Shown here in pieces: positions 1-12,534 of a DNA stretch of 64,000 nucleotides. Source of the stretch: Gnetum montanum (taxonomy: Eukaryota > Streptophyta > Gnetopsida > Gnetales > Gnetaceae); assembly GCA_015680685.1 (NCBI GenBank), contig MNCI01016265.1, positions 14,295 to 78,294 of the forward strand, given 5' to 3'. The position numbers and the translations under genes are program-made. Positions within the stretch are counted from its first letter, which is position 1; each line of letters starts with the position of its first letter. Under the pieces are notes generated by a model, which searched no databases, was not told the DNA's origin, and saw nothing but the letters and a program-made list of their open reading frames with translations.

Positions 1-2159
1 AAACCTTGTGGTGTATAAGCAAGGAAATGAGCAATCCATTTTTTGAATGCTTTCCCATGAGTTTTGTTGTGGAGAAGATGCTCCATATTGAATCAACTAA
101 TAAGTGTAATTTTTACTATTTTTTTTAGAATTTTTTATCATTTTTCTATTTTTTCAAAATTTTCTGATTTTTAATATGTTTTTCATTTCTTCTTATTTTT
201 ATTTTTATTTTTTACTTTCTTTATAATTTTATCTTTTCTTAAGTTATTTTCTTTATGTTTTATAGATGGTTAATATGTTTGTTGTTAATAATATTGCTAG
301 TCATGATGTATGTGTTGGGTCTTTGCTCTAGGATATCAAGATGATTGGGTAAATAATTGTGTAATGCAATGAGACCACATTATCCATCCCTTCAAGTCTC
401 TTTAAATAATATTTATTTATGATAAAAGCAATATGGTTCTTCTTACATGAGACTAAAATTAACTAATGATCATTGTACCTTAAAGAAAAAGAAAAAGACC
501 AAGTGGGAACTGAAAAGGGTGTGACCTCAAGGAGATTTTTTGGGTTGTCTTCTTAACTTCCTTCTTGGGGCCCATGTCTCCTCATGGAACATATTATCAC
601 TCCTATTGTCAACCAATAAATAGGAAGCACATCTTTACATGGTGTGGTTCCATGAAAGAAAAAAAAGAAAAAGAAGAAAAGAAAAAAGGAGAGAAGAAAA
701 AACACAAACAAAAGAAAAAGAAAAATAGAGAAAAAACACAATTGGAATTCAAAGCACACCCCTTAGACATAATAATGGGCTACAAGCACTAATTATGGGG
801 CTAAAAAAAGATCTTAGGCACGAAGGGGCACATCAATGTGAGGCCACTGTTAATGGTATGGACTTGTTCTAAAACTTGGAAAAATAAGTATGATGATCGT
901 CTTAATCACAATTAACATAAGAACCTATTATAAACATGGTAAGGTACCTCACATCCCAATCTTTGTAATCCCTTCTAATCCCATTATTCATCTCACTTTT
1001 GCATGTAATTATGGGTCTAATGGTTTTGTATAATATAGTATAGGATCCTATCCAAGGTGGTTGTGTGTTATTTGAAATAAAGGCATGATCTACATTTAAC
1101 TTCTAAAGTAACCATGGACATCTATAGAAGTGGTTATGCAAGGGCATTATGGCAAGAGCCTACTTTGGCAAGGATCCACTTGCATGACTTTTGTTGATCA
1201 TGGCTCTGAATACATATATGACATGTTCAAGGACATCATGAGAAACTTCTCAAACTTTATGCATGATTTTGGAACTACTTCTCATCAATGTTGATTAATT
1301 TTTACTAACTTTTATATTAGACTATCCTCTAAATTCAATATTTCTTTGTTATCTTGTGAACCAAATTTTTGGTTTTAGTTGTTCAAAAACTTGTGAGCTT
1401 CTGAAGTTTAGCTCATTTATCATGGAAGCTAAGGATGTAATTTTTGAAATTTTTCTAACACCCCATTTTCAATCATTATGATAACTACTAGTAAAAATAA
1501 TCAAAATGACTTGAACAACTTGATGATTTTAGTTACCATAGAGCCTTAGGGATCATTACTATGAAATCACATTGCGCCTAAATGCTAAATGTTTTTCAAA
1601 TTTTGAGCTAAGTAAGGATTCAAAAAGGTTTCATCATTAAGGTAACATTATTAAAACTAATTTGATCCTTTGGTGATTTTAGATGATTCCAAATAGAATG
1701 CCTAAGGTTGAAGGTCTTTTGAAAGCAAAGGAAAAGAAGCCAAGAAGAGGATGTGCCCATGGACAAATGGTAACAAATACAAGGATTAAAGATCAAACAT
1801 CACATGATTACTAGACCCATGAGATGATAAGGAGAAATTTCAACCCATTCTTCAAAAATGTTCTACATAAAAAAGAGAAGCATTGACATAACAATCAAGG
1901 TTGGAAGTCTACCACCACTAATGACAACAAGAAGATTCATCTTGAATAGATTTTTGAAGATCTCTACAATTTTGTAAATTTTAATGTCTATCCAATCTTT
2001 TTGTCATTTTGTACTATATTCACTTGAATAAAATTTTCTAATGCAGCATTCTAATTTTGTAATTATAGCCAATCTAGTCTTGGTCACCCCACAATTTTTG
2101 TAATGGAACTTTGTCCATTTACATATAACTTGATGACAAGTTTTTAGTTAGTCATAGGG
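1..2159 (+). mobile_element. Element E: 3' non-coding internal region (Athila-like LTR element)
   Basis: This stretch holds no gene. Its right end (about 2,090-2,159) aligns by eye with the bases just before the 3' LTR in elements C and A: a GACAAGTTTT block, then AGTCAT and a G-run. The part at 590-800 aligns with C near 26,060-26,220 and A near 36,490-36,630: TGGTGTGG, an A-rich run, then AAAGCACACCCCTTAGA. It is therefore the post-pol region of an older plus-strand relative whose gag and pol lie left of the window. An A-rich low-complexity tract at 655-735 yields a lysine-rich translation that is not a gene. Confidence 0.75.
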
Positions 2160-2277
2160 TGATGAGCGGCAAGGTATCCCTATGCTCCACCATACGAATC
2201 CAAGCGTACACACAAAATTTGGTCAAATTCCAAGGACTAAGTGCTTATGCGTCTTTATAGAACCCAGATGGGTTGGT
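2160..2277 (-). repeat. Element D 3' LTR, first fragment
   Basis: It begins TGATGAGCGGCAAGG and matches 53,543-53,660 (CGATGAGCGGCAAGG). It stops at the ttggt duplication made by element A and resumes at 38,792. The next bases in the intact 5' LTR copy (about 53,655-53,700) are exactly those found to the right of A. Confidence 0.9.
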
Positions 2278-3124
2278 TGATGAGATGCGCCAGCAGTAGG
2301 AGTCCCAAAGTGAACGGATCTTTATTCGAGCAACATTGTACCTGAACACAAGTTATGTACGGCAATAAAGACGAACTTCCTGGATAAACCTTGTAATGCA
2401 TGGAATAGGATTTTATTTCTTTCTTTCTCTCTCACCCTTAAACTCCTAGAATGTGGAATGAGTACTACTTGATTACGAGCATCTAAGGATTTGTATGGTT
2501 AGTCAAGGAATCAGCTACTCATTGCAACGCGGTATGAGTACGACTTGATTATGAGCATCTAGTGTAACTACTTGGTAACCCAGTGGCGTATTCAGGATCT
2601 ACGCTTGGTAATCCTAGTGGTATTCATGCACAAATATGTGTATGGTTAGTCAAGGAATCAACTGCTCATCGCACTTAGGCTAGACTAGATTCTCTCAACC
2701 CTTTCCTCCTAGTTAAGTGCCTCAGTACGATCACTTCGAGCACGTGCGTTACGCGCAGTGATCCCAGTAACGATTAGCATTTGGTAGCCGCAATTGCATC
2801 GGTTCAGGGTGTGTACTGTAAGTGGGAACGGATGTTGACGCTAGGTAATTTAGGCTTAGTTCATTAGTTAGAGTTAGTTAGTTTCTCCAACCCTTCATCC
2901 TGATAGCATAGGAGATAAAACATAAAAGACCATAAAAAATCATATACCTCGGACTTACTTAACCATACACCGTGACAACCACAAGTAATTCTAGGAAGAC
3001 AACAAATGATTAACCCCAAGTGTTCCATAGGGCGTGTAGGCACTTAGTCTGCAGAGTTTGACCAGGTCACATGTGCTACGCTCGTTTCGTATGGTTGAGT
3101 GTAGGGGTACCTCACCACTCATCA
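2278..3124 (+). repeat. Element A 5' LTR, U3 promoter deleted
   Basis: It runs from TGATGAGATGCG to ACTCATCA. Against its partner at 37,864-38,786, about 153 bp are missing after the first 14 bases. That removes the palindrome array and the TATAAATA box. It also carries one extra copy (about 77 bp) of the internal unit starting AGTACGACTTGATTA. AATAAA and the rest of R-U5 are retained. Confidence 0.9.
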
Positions 3125-3125
3125 T

Positions 3126-3143
3126 TAGCCCCGTTGTCGGGGA
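3126..3143 (+). other. Element A primer-binding site (tRNA-Asp type, mutated)
   Basis: It starts two bases after the 5' LTR and reads TAGCCCCGTTGTCGGGGA. It differs at three positions from the complement of the plant tRNA-Asp 3' end (TGGCGCCGTTGCCGGGGA), which is perfect in element C. Confidence 0.8.
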
Positions 3144-3265
3144 CTAAGTGTTTGTGCACTGAATAGAACATAAAGGATATCACTCACATCATTGGGAGCC
3201 TAAACGAACCTTTGGGTTAATCAAGATAAAAAATTATATAACGGTGAAATAGCACATCAATAAAA

Positions 3266-5812
3266 ATGTCTTCTTCTCACAAGAGCACTTCACCTAGGGA
3301 TAATACAAAGAACAGTTGGCAATCAAAAACACATAACCTAAATCAGTAAGTTCCTCAACAATATAGGGTGGAATATACTCATCCCGATGAGTATATTCCC
3401 AATTTTACTTTTATCTTCCATCAAGATGAACAGATGCGCTAGAGAGATATGCATGGTAACATAATGTTACCCCCAGATCAGGTAGTCCCTAACGTGCTTC
3501 TCCATGCTTTGGCACAGATTTCCATGATAGAATTTTATGTTGAATACGTTATGGGCGATTTTGACATGAGGGATTACCATCTCACAGCTTTGGAACATAT
3601 GAGGAACTCAAGACAGGAGAGCCAACATATACTGTTGAAGGGCAAAGGTCCGCACGTCCTTAGCAAAATAGGAGATGAGGAACCCCTTATAACAGGTTCT
3701 TTAACAAATAATGTTCCCCCTCCTAACGATGGTGAGGAGGTTGGGTATCAGAACCTACGATCAATGATACATAACCCTGGTTCTGATGCCCTTGAACACC
3801 AACTGTTCATAGAGGGAACAACCACTCATGCTAAGGACGGGCACTTGGATCGTCATCACGATCGGAGCTAGAGCAGCAAAAGAGAAGGTAGGAAACATCA
3901 TCATGGCGATGGTTCTCCTTCTTCTTCCCCTTNCTGGAGCAGCAAAAGAGAAGGTAGGAAACATCATCATGGCGATGGTTCTCCTTCTTCTTCCCCTTCT
4001 TCCCATCATTCACCCTCTCCTTCCACATCTAGACACAACTAGCACGAGCATAACAGAGAGGATAAAAGTAAGAAAAATGAGAGACCTCGATGAGAGAGTT
4101 GAGAGAGAGGACAAGGGCATGAATGAAGGGAAAGTAGGGAACAATGAAGAAATCACAAGCGTCATGAAAGAGATGATCATGACGAGCTCCTACTTGCAAC
4201 CGGAAGTATGCTTGACATCACAGAGGCTATTAGAATTCCCACAAGGCATTTAAAATATAGTCGGATCAAACGCGTAGACATGAACAACATCCCACGATTT
4301 GAAGGAGGATACAACGCTGATCCACAACATCATTTATAGGCATTTCACGATGCCTTTGTCTTGCAAAATATAGAAAATGAGTGGCAAAAACTTAAGTTGT
4401 TCCCAAGGACACTCATCAAGGAAGCAGAGAGTTGGTACCGATCCTTAGAATTGAAAACCATTAGGAGGTGAAGTACGATGCTAGAACTCTTCAACGATAA
4501 GTATCAAACGTACTCTCAAGTGTCTAATTTGCGTAAGCAGATCCAAGGCTGGAAACAGGGTATTCATGAACCCTTGGATGTTGCCATGGCCCACTACTAC
4601 ACATTATTACATCATTGCTAGGGCCATGGTTACGCTCAGCGGGATCAACTTCGCCACATCGTGGATGGGCTAAGGCATGAAACTAGAAGAGCCCTTGGGA
4701 CTTATGCCCAAGGGAGACTCTCACAACTTAGAGCCCATGAAGTACATCTCTTATTGGAGCAAGTAGCAAAAGAAGAAGGTGAGCTATGAAAAAGGGAAGG
4801 TGCAAAAGAATACAACCGTGATCCCTCTCTTCGAAAGAAGGGAGTGAAATTTTGCGATGAAGAGGATGAGTCACCAATCGAAGAGTTGGTGAACAAGAAA
4901 ATCTTGCCAATTCAAAAGCTCACAATAGAAATAACGGCTAAGGTAGATGATGTATGGAGTTCCTTAGACTCTAAAATTGAAACTGTCTTAAAAATTGTAG
5001 AAGAGTCTAAGGTAAAACGAAATAGTGACAAAGGTAAGACAAAGCGGAGAGATTTAGGCCTTGCACATAACAAGGATAAGGGGAAAATTACTATCCCTGA
5101 TGAGGTTGTGGATTTAGACACAGATGATGATGGTGGATGTGAGATCTGCTACTATGACCATCCTAAGGGATGTTGTCCAATCATTTCACATCTACAAGAG
5201 TCTAGGGTGTATGTACTCAATCCAAGACTGAACAGACAACAGACACCCCGAAGGTTACCTTATCCCCAAGGTAACCCAAGACAATTCCCTCAACCATTAA
5301 CGTATTATCCAAGTGGAACTCCACCACAACCCATCGGATAACATCAACAGTGGTAATACCCACAGTCATGGGGGATGCCACCGTCGAAACATCAATACCC
5401 TTGCTGGCAGCCGATCCCTCCAAGTAACCCTATGGGTTACACAACTCCATAGCGTCACTACCCAGTTCAAGAATATTTTTAGACTTTCCCTCCTGGAAGG
5501 GACACTCCGCATGTATCCCATCCTTCAAATCCATCCGCGTCTCTCACGCTAGTGGCTCCACCACCAACTGCTCCAACAATGCCAAAGGCATTTCCCACTC
5601 AACTGCAACAACCCAAAGTTACGAGGGCTTCTAATCCTCCACCCTCAGTTGGTCCTAACCATGTTATGCCGAAAAGATCCTTATCCAAGACAAACAATCC
5701 AAATAAGCCCTCACCCTCACAAGTAGTTGAACATCTAAACACTGCCATACCAAACAAACTTTCGAGACCCCCTTCAAATAAAAAATTGCGCCCAATGCAC
5801 ACGGTTATGTAA
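3266..5812 (+). pseudogene. Element A gag polyprotein (degenerate)
   Basis: The start is set by alignment with element C: AAAAATG at the end of a matching leader. The N-terminal part (3,266-3,868) keeps THPDEY, FIFHQDEQ and GNIMLPPD. The capsid-like Retrotrans_gag region (about 4,260-4,760) keeps FEGGYNADPQ, SWYRSLE and YQTYSQVSNLRKQIQGWK. The variant zinc knuckle CEICYYDHPKGCCP lies near 5,138-5,180. A proline/glutamine-rich tail follows. This layout and the knuckle spacing are as in Athila gag. Multiple stops (for example near 3,340, 3,868, 4,340 and 4,620) and frameshifts make it non-functional. Gag would package element RNA in virus-like particles. Confidence 0.85.
3868..3998. other. 65-bp near-perfect duplication around a single N (probable assembly overlap)
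   Basis: Bases 3,868-3,932 and 3,934-3,998 are the same sequence apart from one base (CTAGAGC against CTGGAGC), with N at 3,933 between them. Element C has a single copy at this place. This looks like two contig ends joined without merging. Confidence 0.85.
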
Positions 5813-6150
5813 AAACATACCGTTACCGACTGGATTAAAGTAGGCCACATTCCCAAGAAATTATCTAATCCCGGGATCCCCCTAGTATATCTCCAAGTTG
5901 CTGAAAATGAAACCCATAAGGCTCTCCTTGACTCAGGCTCCAAAGTCAACTTAATCTCACAAGAATTGTATAAAACCTGGAACCTGCCTCCACTCAAGAA
6001 GAGCAATATCTGCTTAGAGTTGGCTGACTAGTCCATCACCTTTCCTTTGGGATAGGTTGAGGACATTATTACCATCGTGGGTGGTTTGTCATACCTAGCT
6101 AATTTCCTGGTGATCCAAATAAACAATGACAAAGGGGATTTCCCAATCAT
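5813..6150 (+). pseudogene. Element A aspartic protease, N-terminal part
   Basis: The retroviral-type protease active site is visible as ALLDSGSKVNLISQ, followed by WNLPPLKKSNI, ITFPLG and GDFPIIM. All are collinear with the protease of element C (24,750-25,090). The enzyme would cut the Gag-Pol polyprotein. Stops occur in the middle (LAD*, PLG*). The frame is cut at the GDFPIIM(G) motif by element B and continues at 32,721. Confidence 0.9.
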
Positions 6151-6155
6151 AATGG

Positions 6156-7524
6156 TGTACCATCTAAAATCGTCGGTCTCTGGCTGGAAGGAAATAGAGA
6201 CCTGGAGATGTCCGGACACGCACAAAAGACCCTACCTTCGCTTGAGGGCAAGCTAGAATTAATCAAGGTAGAGTACCTTGAGTGGTCCGCACGCGGATCA
6301 GGCAAGGATTTCCCCGAATGTACACCGAAGTGCTATACATTGGGTTATACGTAAACGGCGTAACTGATGTAAACAGAGCGTAAACATTCCAGAGCGTAAT
6401 AATAAACATGCAACAATGAATAGAAAACTATAACAAATTGTAGCAAAGAAATGTAGCAATGTTATTGCGAAATGAGAGTTACAATGCACCGCTCTAACGT
6501 AGTTGTGGCTTGGACACAAGGCGGATGAATAGCCCCGGTGGATACAGGAATGACTGTGTGCTGGTTTAGACTACAAGCACAGTGTAGAGGCTATATGCTC
6601 ACTGTGCAGGGTAAGGTCCAGTGTACAAGGTTTCTGCTCTGGTTCTTCGTGTCTCTGTTTTTCTCTCTAGTTTGCTCAAAATTGCCAACCGACCTCGATC
6701 TAATGAAAAATTGGGGTTTTTATACAGGTTTAGACGTTAGACTCGGGTTGGGTGACACATGGTGCATTGACCAGGTGTGAAAGAATAAAATTTTACAAGT
6801 GTACAACATGCTGCATCTACTGGACGTATACGCTGTATCTGGTGGGCGTAGACTCTAGACGTATACGCTGGGCATGCAGGACGTATACGCTATATATGTT
6901 GGGCATATACGCTAGGCGTATACGCTATGTCTACTGGGCATATATGCTACGCGTGCAGGATGTACATGCTCAACGTATAGACTCTAGGATGCATGATGTC
7001 AACACCTGATGATTTCTCTGTCCATGTGAGCTGATGCTTTGTGCCAAGTCTTACTCTGCAGTGCTATTTCCATGCCATCTTCAGGGATTGCATGTTGGGC
7101 GTATACATCAGTCGTACAGGTCGAGCGTATATGTGAGACGTGCACGCTGGGCATATACGCTGTGGATGTGTACTCTAGGCGTATACGCTGAGAGTGTAAA
7201 CTTGGGTGTATACGCTGTGGATGTAAACTTGGGCGTATACATTGGTCGTATACGCTGAGAATATGATCTTGGGCGTATACGCTGGGCATATACACTGAGA
7301 ATTTATACTTGGTGAAAACTAAGTATCTTGATCTCCAAAGTTGCCATGTTTGATACCAGATGTCACCGTGGTTGTCTGTAGGTCACAGGAAATTGCTTCT
7401 TGTTGAGTTCGACTCCGCTTGAAGCTATCTGTGGGGCCCTCAAGCTTTGGTCATGCTAGGGAACATCATGACTTAGCTTGATTCTTGTTGGAAAGTACTA
7501 AGCTCAAAATTTTGTGGTGTTTCA
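6156..7524 (-). repeat. Element B 3' LTR
   Basis: It starts TGTACC and ends GTTTCA on the plus strand (TG...CA on either strand). A TATA box, TGTATAAAAA on the minus strand, lies near 6,716-6,725. In the first roughly 240 bases I count about one difference in ten against the other LTR, mostly transitions, so the insertion is old. Repeats of GCGTATACGC fill U3. Confidence 0.95.
6820..7300. repeat. GCGTATACGC palindrome array in U3 of the element B 3' LTR
   Basis: The self-complementary 10-mer GCGTATACGC and near copies (GCGTATACAT, ACGTATACGC) recur every 20-40 bases, often preceded by CTGG. The same array is in the partner LTR at 32,000-32,500. It lies upstream of the minus-strand TATA box, so it is in the promoter-side half of the LTR. 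Confidence 0.85.
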
Positions 7525-7540
7525 TTGGCCCCTCTTTGTT
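7525..7540 (-). other. Element B polypurine tract
   Basis: On the minus strand AAAGAGGGGCCAA lies directly against the 3' LTR start (TGAAACACC). This is the expected place for the plus-strand primer of reverse transcription. Confidence 0.8.
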
Positions 7541-8951
7541 GACGCTTGGAGGAATCGACCCGAGAAGCATCGACAAAGAAGTGCAAAACACCACAAGCAA
7601 CTCGATAGAGACTTTTTCCTTTACCACCTGACTAAACATCATCGCACCGTGTTCAGTAGTACGTGGGATTGAGGAAAATGGAATTTGTATTTGATAGAGA
7701 AAGGGAAACTGTGGGGATTCGGGAGGAATCAAGTTTGTGCATAGTGAAGAGGATGTTCTGGTGTGTATACGGGTCATGCGGATCCTTGTCAATAGCCATT
7801 GTTTAGCAGACTCGGAATCAAGACATGAGATGTGCGTCCCTTGGCAGAACAAGACTCTTGGTCAATGTCCAAGAGGACTTGTTGGCAAAACCAAAGCCAC
7901 GTGATGATGTATTGCATTCTTTGGAGGAACAGGGCCCTTGTTTAGTGTTTAGGGGGAGACTATTGGCGAAGAGCCAAAGCCATGCAACGGGATGTTTATT
8001 GAGTGTTTTAGACATGAGTGTTTGCTTTTGAGGTAACTGTCATCCCGTCTTGTATTTTATGTGGGAAGGGACGATGTTTTTTTTTTATGCTCATGCTCAA
8101 ATGCCATGTTGTGGGTTGCAACCGCTCAAGAATGACGCGATATGCAACGGTATGTTCAATGTTTCGGGCTGTACCGGATGTGTTCGGGATGTAACCAAGT
8201 ATAAGGTGCTGAGAGATGGGTGGGATATGAAACGGGGGATGTACTAGTGAATGGTTTGATTTAGTCTTGTCACATGCACTGTAAACAATGTCTCACCTTG
8301 CTGCTTATGATGAAGTGCATTCTTGTACAAACACCTCTGAGTGTCATCCTGCAAACACAACTCCAAGAAGATAAGAAAACCATGAGTGAGTAAGCACACT
8401 TAGACTTAAACTACTACTGATAAAACAAAGGCACCAGATGAGATTTCAGGCACTGTATATGAATGGCAGCAATGTGGTTAGGATCGGCCGATGGCGAGCG
8501 ATGTAGCAATTCTGATGAAGTTTGAACGCAGCCACAGATTGAGGAACCAGGGATGAAATTGCTAGTTTATAGTCTTAGTGGACTATCATGGGTTAGTTTT
8601 ATGTCATGACCCGTTGGACATTTCCCATTTAGCATCGTGGTGAACGGTGCATTGCCAGTTTCTAGTCTTAGCGGACAGTGAAGAGGTAAACCAGTTTATA
8701 GTCTTAGCGGACTCTGGCGAGTGGGGCTGTGACAGTTTACTATCATACCGGACGGGTGCTAGTTTATTGTCATTGTAAACACTGTGTGATATCAGTTTAT
8801 CGTCATGATGCCGGGACAAGCTGTGGTATCAGTTTTAAGTCATAATTCCAGGACTGTTCTATGGTATCAGTTTACCGTCATGATCCCAGGACGAGCTGTG
8901 GTATTAGCTTATAGTCGTGATGCCAGGACTCTCACATACCTGAGCCTATAC
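7541..8951 (-). other. Element B 3' non-coding region with minisatellite
   Basis: No convincing gene lies between the polypurine tract and the end of pol. From about 8,560 to 8,940 there is a minisatellite. Its core is AGTTTATAGTC followed by a variable part ending in GGAC or CAGGAC, repeated about nine times at irregular 35-60 bp spacing. A sister core, AGTTTAAGGCC, occurs at 12.5 and 18.3 kb in the same element. Confidence 0.7.
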
Positions 8952-10376
8952 TCAAATATGGAACGGTTTCAACAATAAGTGATTGGTCGGATTTGCAAGC
9001 TCATGCCCTTCCATATCAGCTAACTTGAATGCTCTGTTGTCATATGCTTTGGTGACCAAGTAAGGCCCTTCCCAATTGGCTGAGAATTTGTCTGGGTGTT
9101 CCCGAAAGGCCTTAAGTACAAGGTAGCCTTCTTTGATAGGGTGCTTATGAATTTCATGCCAATGGCGTTGCTGTTGTTTTTTTTAGTACCATTCAATCTG
9201 ATCGAGTGCACGTATGCGTTCCTCCTCCACCGAGTCCAGGTCAATGATGCGCAGGTCATTGTTTTGCCCTTTGTCGAGGAGTCCGAAAAGTGTGATCCTT
9301 AAAGATGGTACCTGTAATTCCAAGGGTAAAACAGCTTCTGAACCATAAACAAGACTATATGGCATTTTACCTGTTGAAGTCCGATGCGTAGTGCGATATG
9401 CCCACAGTGCGTATACCAGCTGCTCGTGCCATCTTTTCTTGCTTTGGGTAAGCATCTTTTTAAGTACTGTAATGATAGTTTTATTTGTGACCTCTGCTTG
9501 CCCATTGCTCTGAGGGTAGTAAGGTGATGAAAATGAGTTTTTGATCCCAAGACTTTCACAGAAAGTTTTGGTTTCGGCACTGCTGAATTGTGGCCCGTTA
9601 TCGATGATAATGGTCATAGGGATGCCAAAACGGGTCACAATGTTTTCAAGAATGAAGTTGCATATGTGTTTAGATGTGGTCTTTCGAAGGGGAACAGCTT
9701 CTACCCACTTCATGAAATAATCTGTCGCGGTTATGATGAAATGGTGCCCTGCAGAAGATGAGGGTGTTATTGGTTCGATAAGGTCCAACCCCCACTTTTG
9801 AAAGGGCCATGTGATTTGCGTTGTATGCAACTCATTTGGTGGGACATGGATTAGATTACTATGTCTTTGATAGGTACTGCATGTTTTATCCTTGGAGAGA
9901 TAATCATACTCCATGTGTGGCCAATAATAGCCTAAGCGCCTTATTTTCGTTGCCATTGCTTTTGGTGCTATATGTCCTCCGCATAGTCCGTCATGTACTT
10001 GCTCAACGATGGTTTGAGCATCAGTGCTACTAACGCATGTTAGCAATATGCCTTCGTAGGATCGATGACACAAGGTGTCCCCTACCAGTGCATATTTCTT
10101 AGAATGCTTTCGTACTGCATCCTTTTGTGCATTCATTAAGTGTTGTGGTGTTTCACCGTGTAGAAGGTACTCTTTTATGTCATCATACCATTCTATCGCG
10201 TGTGTTGTACTAACAGATGCAATTGGCAATGTATCGAGCATATTGGTTATGGGTTTTGCACAGCTGATTATGGAGCTTGGCAATGTATAGAACATGTCGG
10301 GTGATATGTTTAACACTAGAGTGGCTAGTGCGTCTGCAATGGTATTGTCGTTTCTGGAGACATGTTGCACGTCCAT
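8952..10376 (-). pseudogene. Element B integrase (C-terminal part of pol)
   Basis: Integrase inserts the cDNA into the host chromosome. On the minus strand the zinc-binding region GGHIAPKAMATK...YYWPHM...TCSTYQ has a Tyr where the last Cys is expected. The catalytic core follows: GLDLIEPI (first Asp), IIIDNGPQFSS (second Asp) and [10 protein letters not shown] (Glu), so the DDE triad is intact. The tail FSANWEGPYLV is the GPY/F module. The reading frame is open from 10,376 to 9,183 and, after one stop, continues to the terminal stop at 8,952-8,954 after LLKPFHI. Only the Cys loss and the stop argue against function. It is one polyprotein with the RT just upstream. Confidence 0.9.
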
Positions 10377-12494
10377 GTTTTCAAATCATTTCATTAAATG
10401 TTTGGCAAAGTCATAGTATGGTTGTAAATGTTGTTCTTTGCATGTATAAATATCTGTGACTTGGTTCAAAACCAGTTGTGAGTCCCCTCTGACCACAAGT
10501 CATGTGATGTCTGAAGTTAGTGCTGCCATGAGTCCTCTAAGGAGACCTTCGTACTCTGCTATGTTGTTGGTATAGCGAAAGTCGAAACGATAAGCAAAGG
10601 ATCTGATCTCCCCAGAGGGATAGGTGATGATGGCAGCCCTTCCCCCTTGAGAGGTGGATGCTCCATCAAAGTTCAAAATGGCATCGTAGTCATTGGGTAC
10701 TATGTCTATTGCACTTACATTTTCATCGAGGAATTCTGGCTCTATCGTTGCTTGATCGTGCATTGGTGACATGGCCATTTGATTCGCTATGGCTTGACCC
10801 TTAGCTGATGATTGTGCTATGTAGTGTAGGTCAAATTCAGCTATCATGGCTTTCCAACGGGCTATTCTACTTGTCTCGTAAATGTTTCCTATGATGGCTC
10901 TGAGCACATTATCCTTGCAGATTATGTTAACTTGGTTATGAAAGAGGTAATGCCACCATTTCTTTAAGGAAAAGACCAGGGCTAAACATGACCTCTCCAC
11001 CTCCTTATACTTCTTCTCATGGGCTTCTAATGCATGGCTTAAGTAGTAGACAGGGACTTCGGTTCCATCATCTTGTTTCTGGCAAAGCATGGACGCGATT
11101 GATGAGTCCGAAGTGGCAAGGTAGATGTAAAATGGTTTATCATTTTGAGGTGGATAAACCGTGGGTAGTTGAACGAGTGCTGCTTTAATATTGTCAAATG
11201 CTTCTTGGCACTGTGGAGTCCATTCAAAATGGACGTTCTTGTGTAGCAAGTGGTTCATAGGTTTCAACTTGTCCGTTATTTTTTCTATGAAACGTCTGAT
11301 GAACTGTAATCTACATTGTAGACCTCGAAGTTCGGTAAGGTTGCCAGGTGGTTTTAAGTTTGTTATGGCCTTAACTTTATCGGGGTCTACTCGTATCCCT
11401 GCTTCTGAGGCTATGAATCTAAGCATTTTTCCTATTTTGACTCCGAAGACATATTTCTTTGGGTTAAGTCTCAACTCATATTTTAAACAACATTTTAGCA
11501 CCAAGTCAAGGTCTTGTACGTGTTGTGATGATGTCTTCGATTTAACCATGATATCATCGACATAGTCATTGAGCAAGTGCAGCATGTAGTCGCTAAAAAT
11601 GAATGTCATTGCCCTTTGATATGTGGCCCCAGTGTTCTTGAGATTGAAGGGCATCATTGTGTAACAAAAGATTTCCCATGGTGTCATAAAGGTAGTCCGG
11701 AGCTGATGCTCCGGGTTAACGCGTATCTGGTTGTATCCTGAGAAGCCATCCATAAAAGATAATAGGGTATGCCCAGCGGTTAAGTCAACAAGTTGATCAA
11801 TGCTGGGTAGGGAAAAATCATCTTTTATGGTTGCAACGTTGAGATCCCAGAAGTCAATGCACAAGCGAATACTTCCGTTCTTTTTTGGGACAATGACCAT
11901 GTTGGATACCCAATCGGCGTAATCGACAGCCCGAATGAAACCAGCCTGATAAAGTTTGGTGATCTCATTGCGAACTACCAATGCTACCTCAGGTTTAACC
12001 TTTCATGCCTTTTGTTTTACTGGCCTCAATTTTGGATCAAGGATAATGTTATGCTGGACGATTCGAGGATCTAACCCGGGCATGTCGGTGTATGACTAAG
12101 CGAATGCTTTTATGTTGTCCCTAAGCACATCCTCTATGTCTTTGGCCAGTTGAGGTTGCAGTAATGTACTTAATTTTAATATTTTAATTTCTCCATTGGG
12201 CATGGCGATGGGGATTTTAGTCAACGGGTCTTCAGTGATACTATTGGCTTCTATGTCAAGGGATCTTGTCATACCTTTGTAGTTATCTATTGTTTGCTTT
12301 GTCGAGGCTATGAGTGTGTCTTCCGTTGATGTACCTAAGCTGATGGAGTTTATATCGATTTCTCTTGTGACTTTTCCATATGGTCCATCGATGATCAAGG
12401 GTGTGGATAAACGCTGACAATCCATCAGGCTTGTTCCTACCAATAAATAGAGGGCAAAATGAGCTAATTGGTGTTGTTTCATGTTCCCTGGCAA
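10377..12494 (-). pseudogene. Element B reverse transcriptase, RNase H and archaeal-type RNase H
   Basis: On the minus strand, 12,494-12,096 is the protease-RT linker. RT follows with LYQAGFIRAV, VIVPKKNGSIRLCIDF, FMDGFSGYNQI and the catalytic YVDDIMVKS. The usual gypsy RNase H follows (WTPQCQEAF...SLKKWWHYL), with the catalytic region weakly kept. The second, archaeal-like RNase H starts at ILNFDGASTSQGG, then NNIAEYEGLLRG and VVRGDSQLVLNQV, giving D, E and D. This duplicated RNase H defines the Tat lineage. The main open block is 11,981-10,500. Stops interrupt near 12,096, 11,990, 10,498 and 10,387. It copies element RNA into DNA. Confidence 0.92.
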
Positions 12495-12534
12495 CGTAAA
12501 TCATGTGTACATGCATGATGGTGGTTTATCATCG

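Noticed and set aside
553-792. Lysine-rich (+) and phenylalanine-rich (-) frames
   Set aside because: They come from an A-rich tract in the shared 3' non-coding region of the family. The same place in C, A and D has no conserved frame.
6538-7295. Tyr/Arg-rich open frames on both strands in B's LTRs (also 31,934-32,538)
   Set aside because: They are translations of the GCGTATACGC repeat in non-coding U3 and occur in several frames alike.
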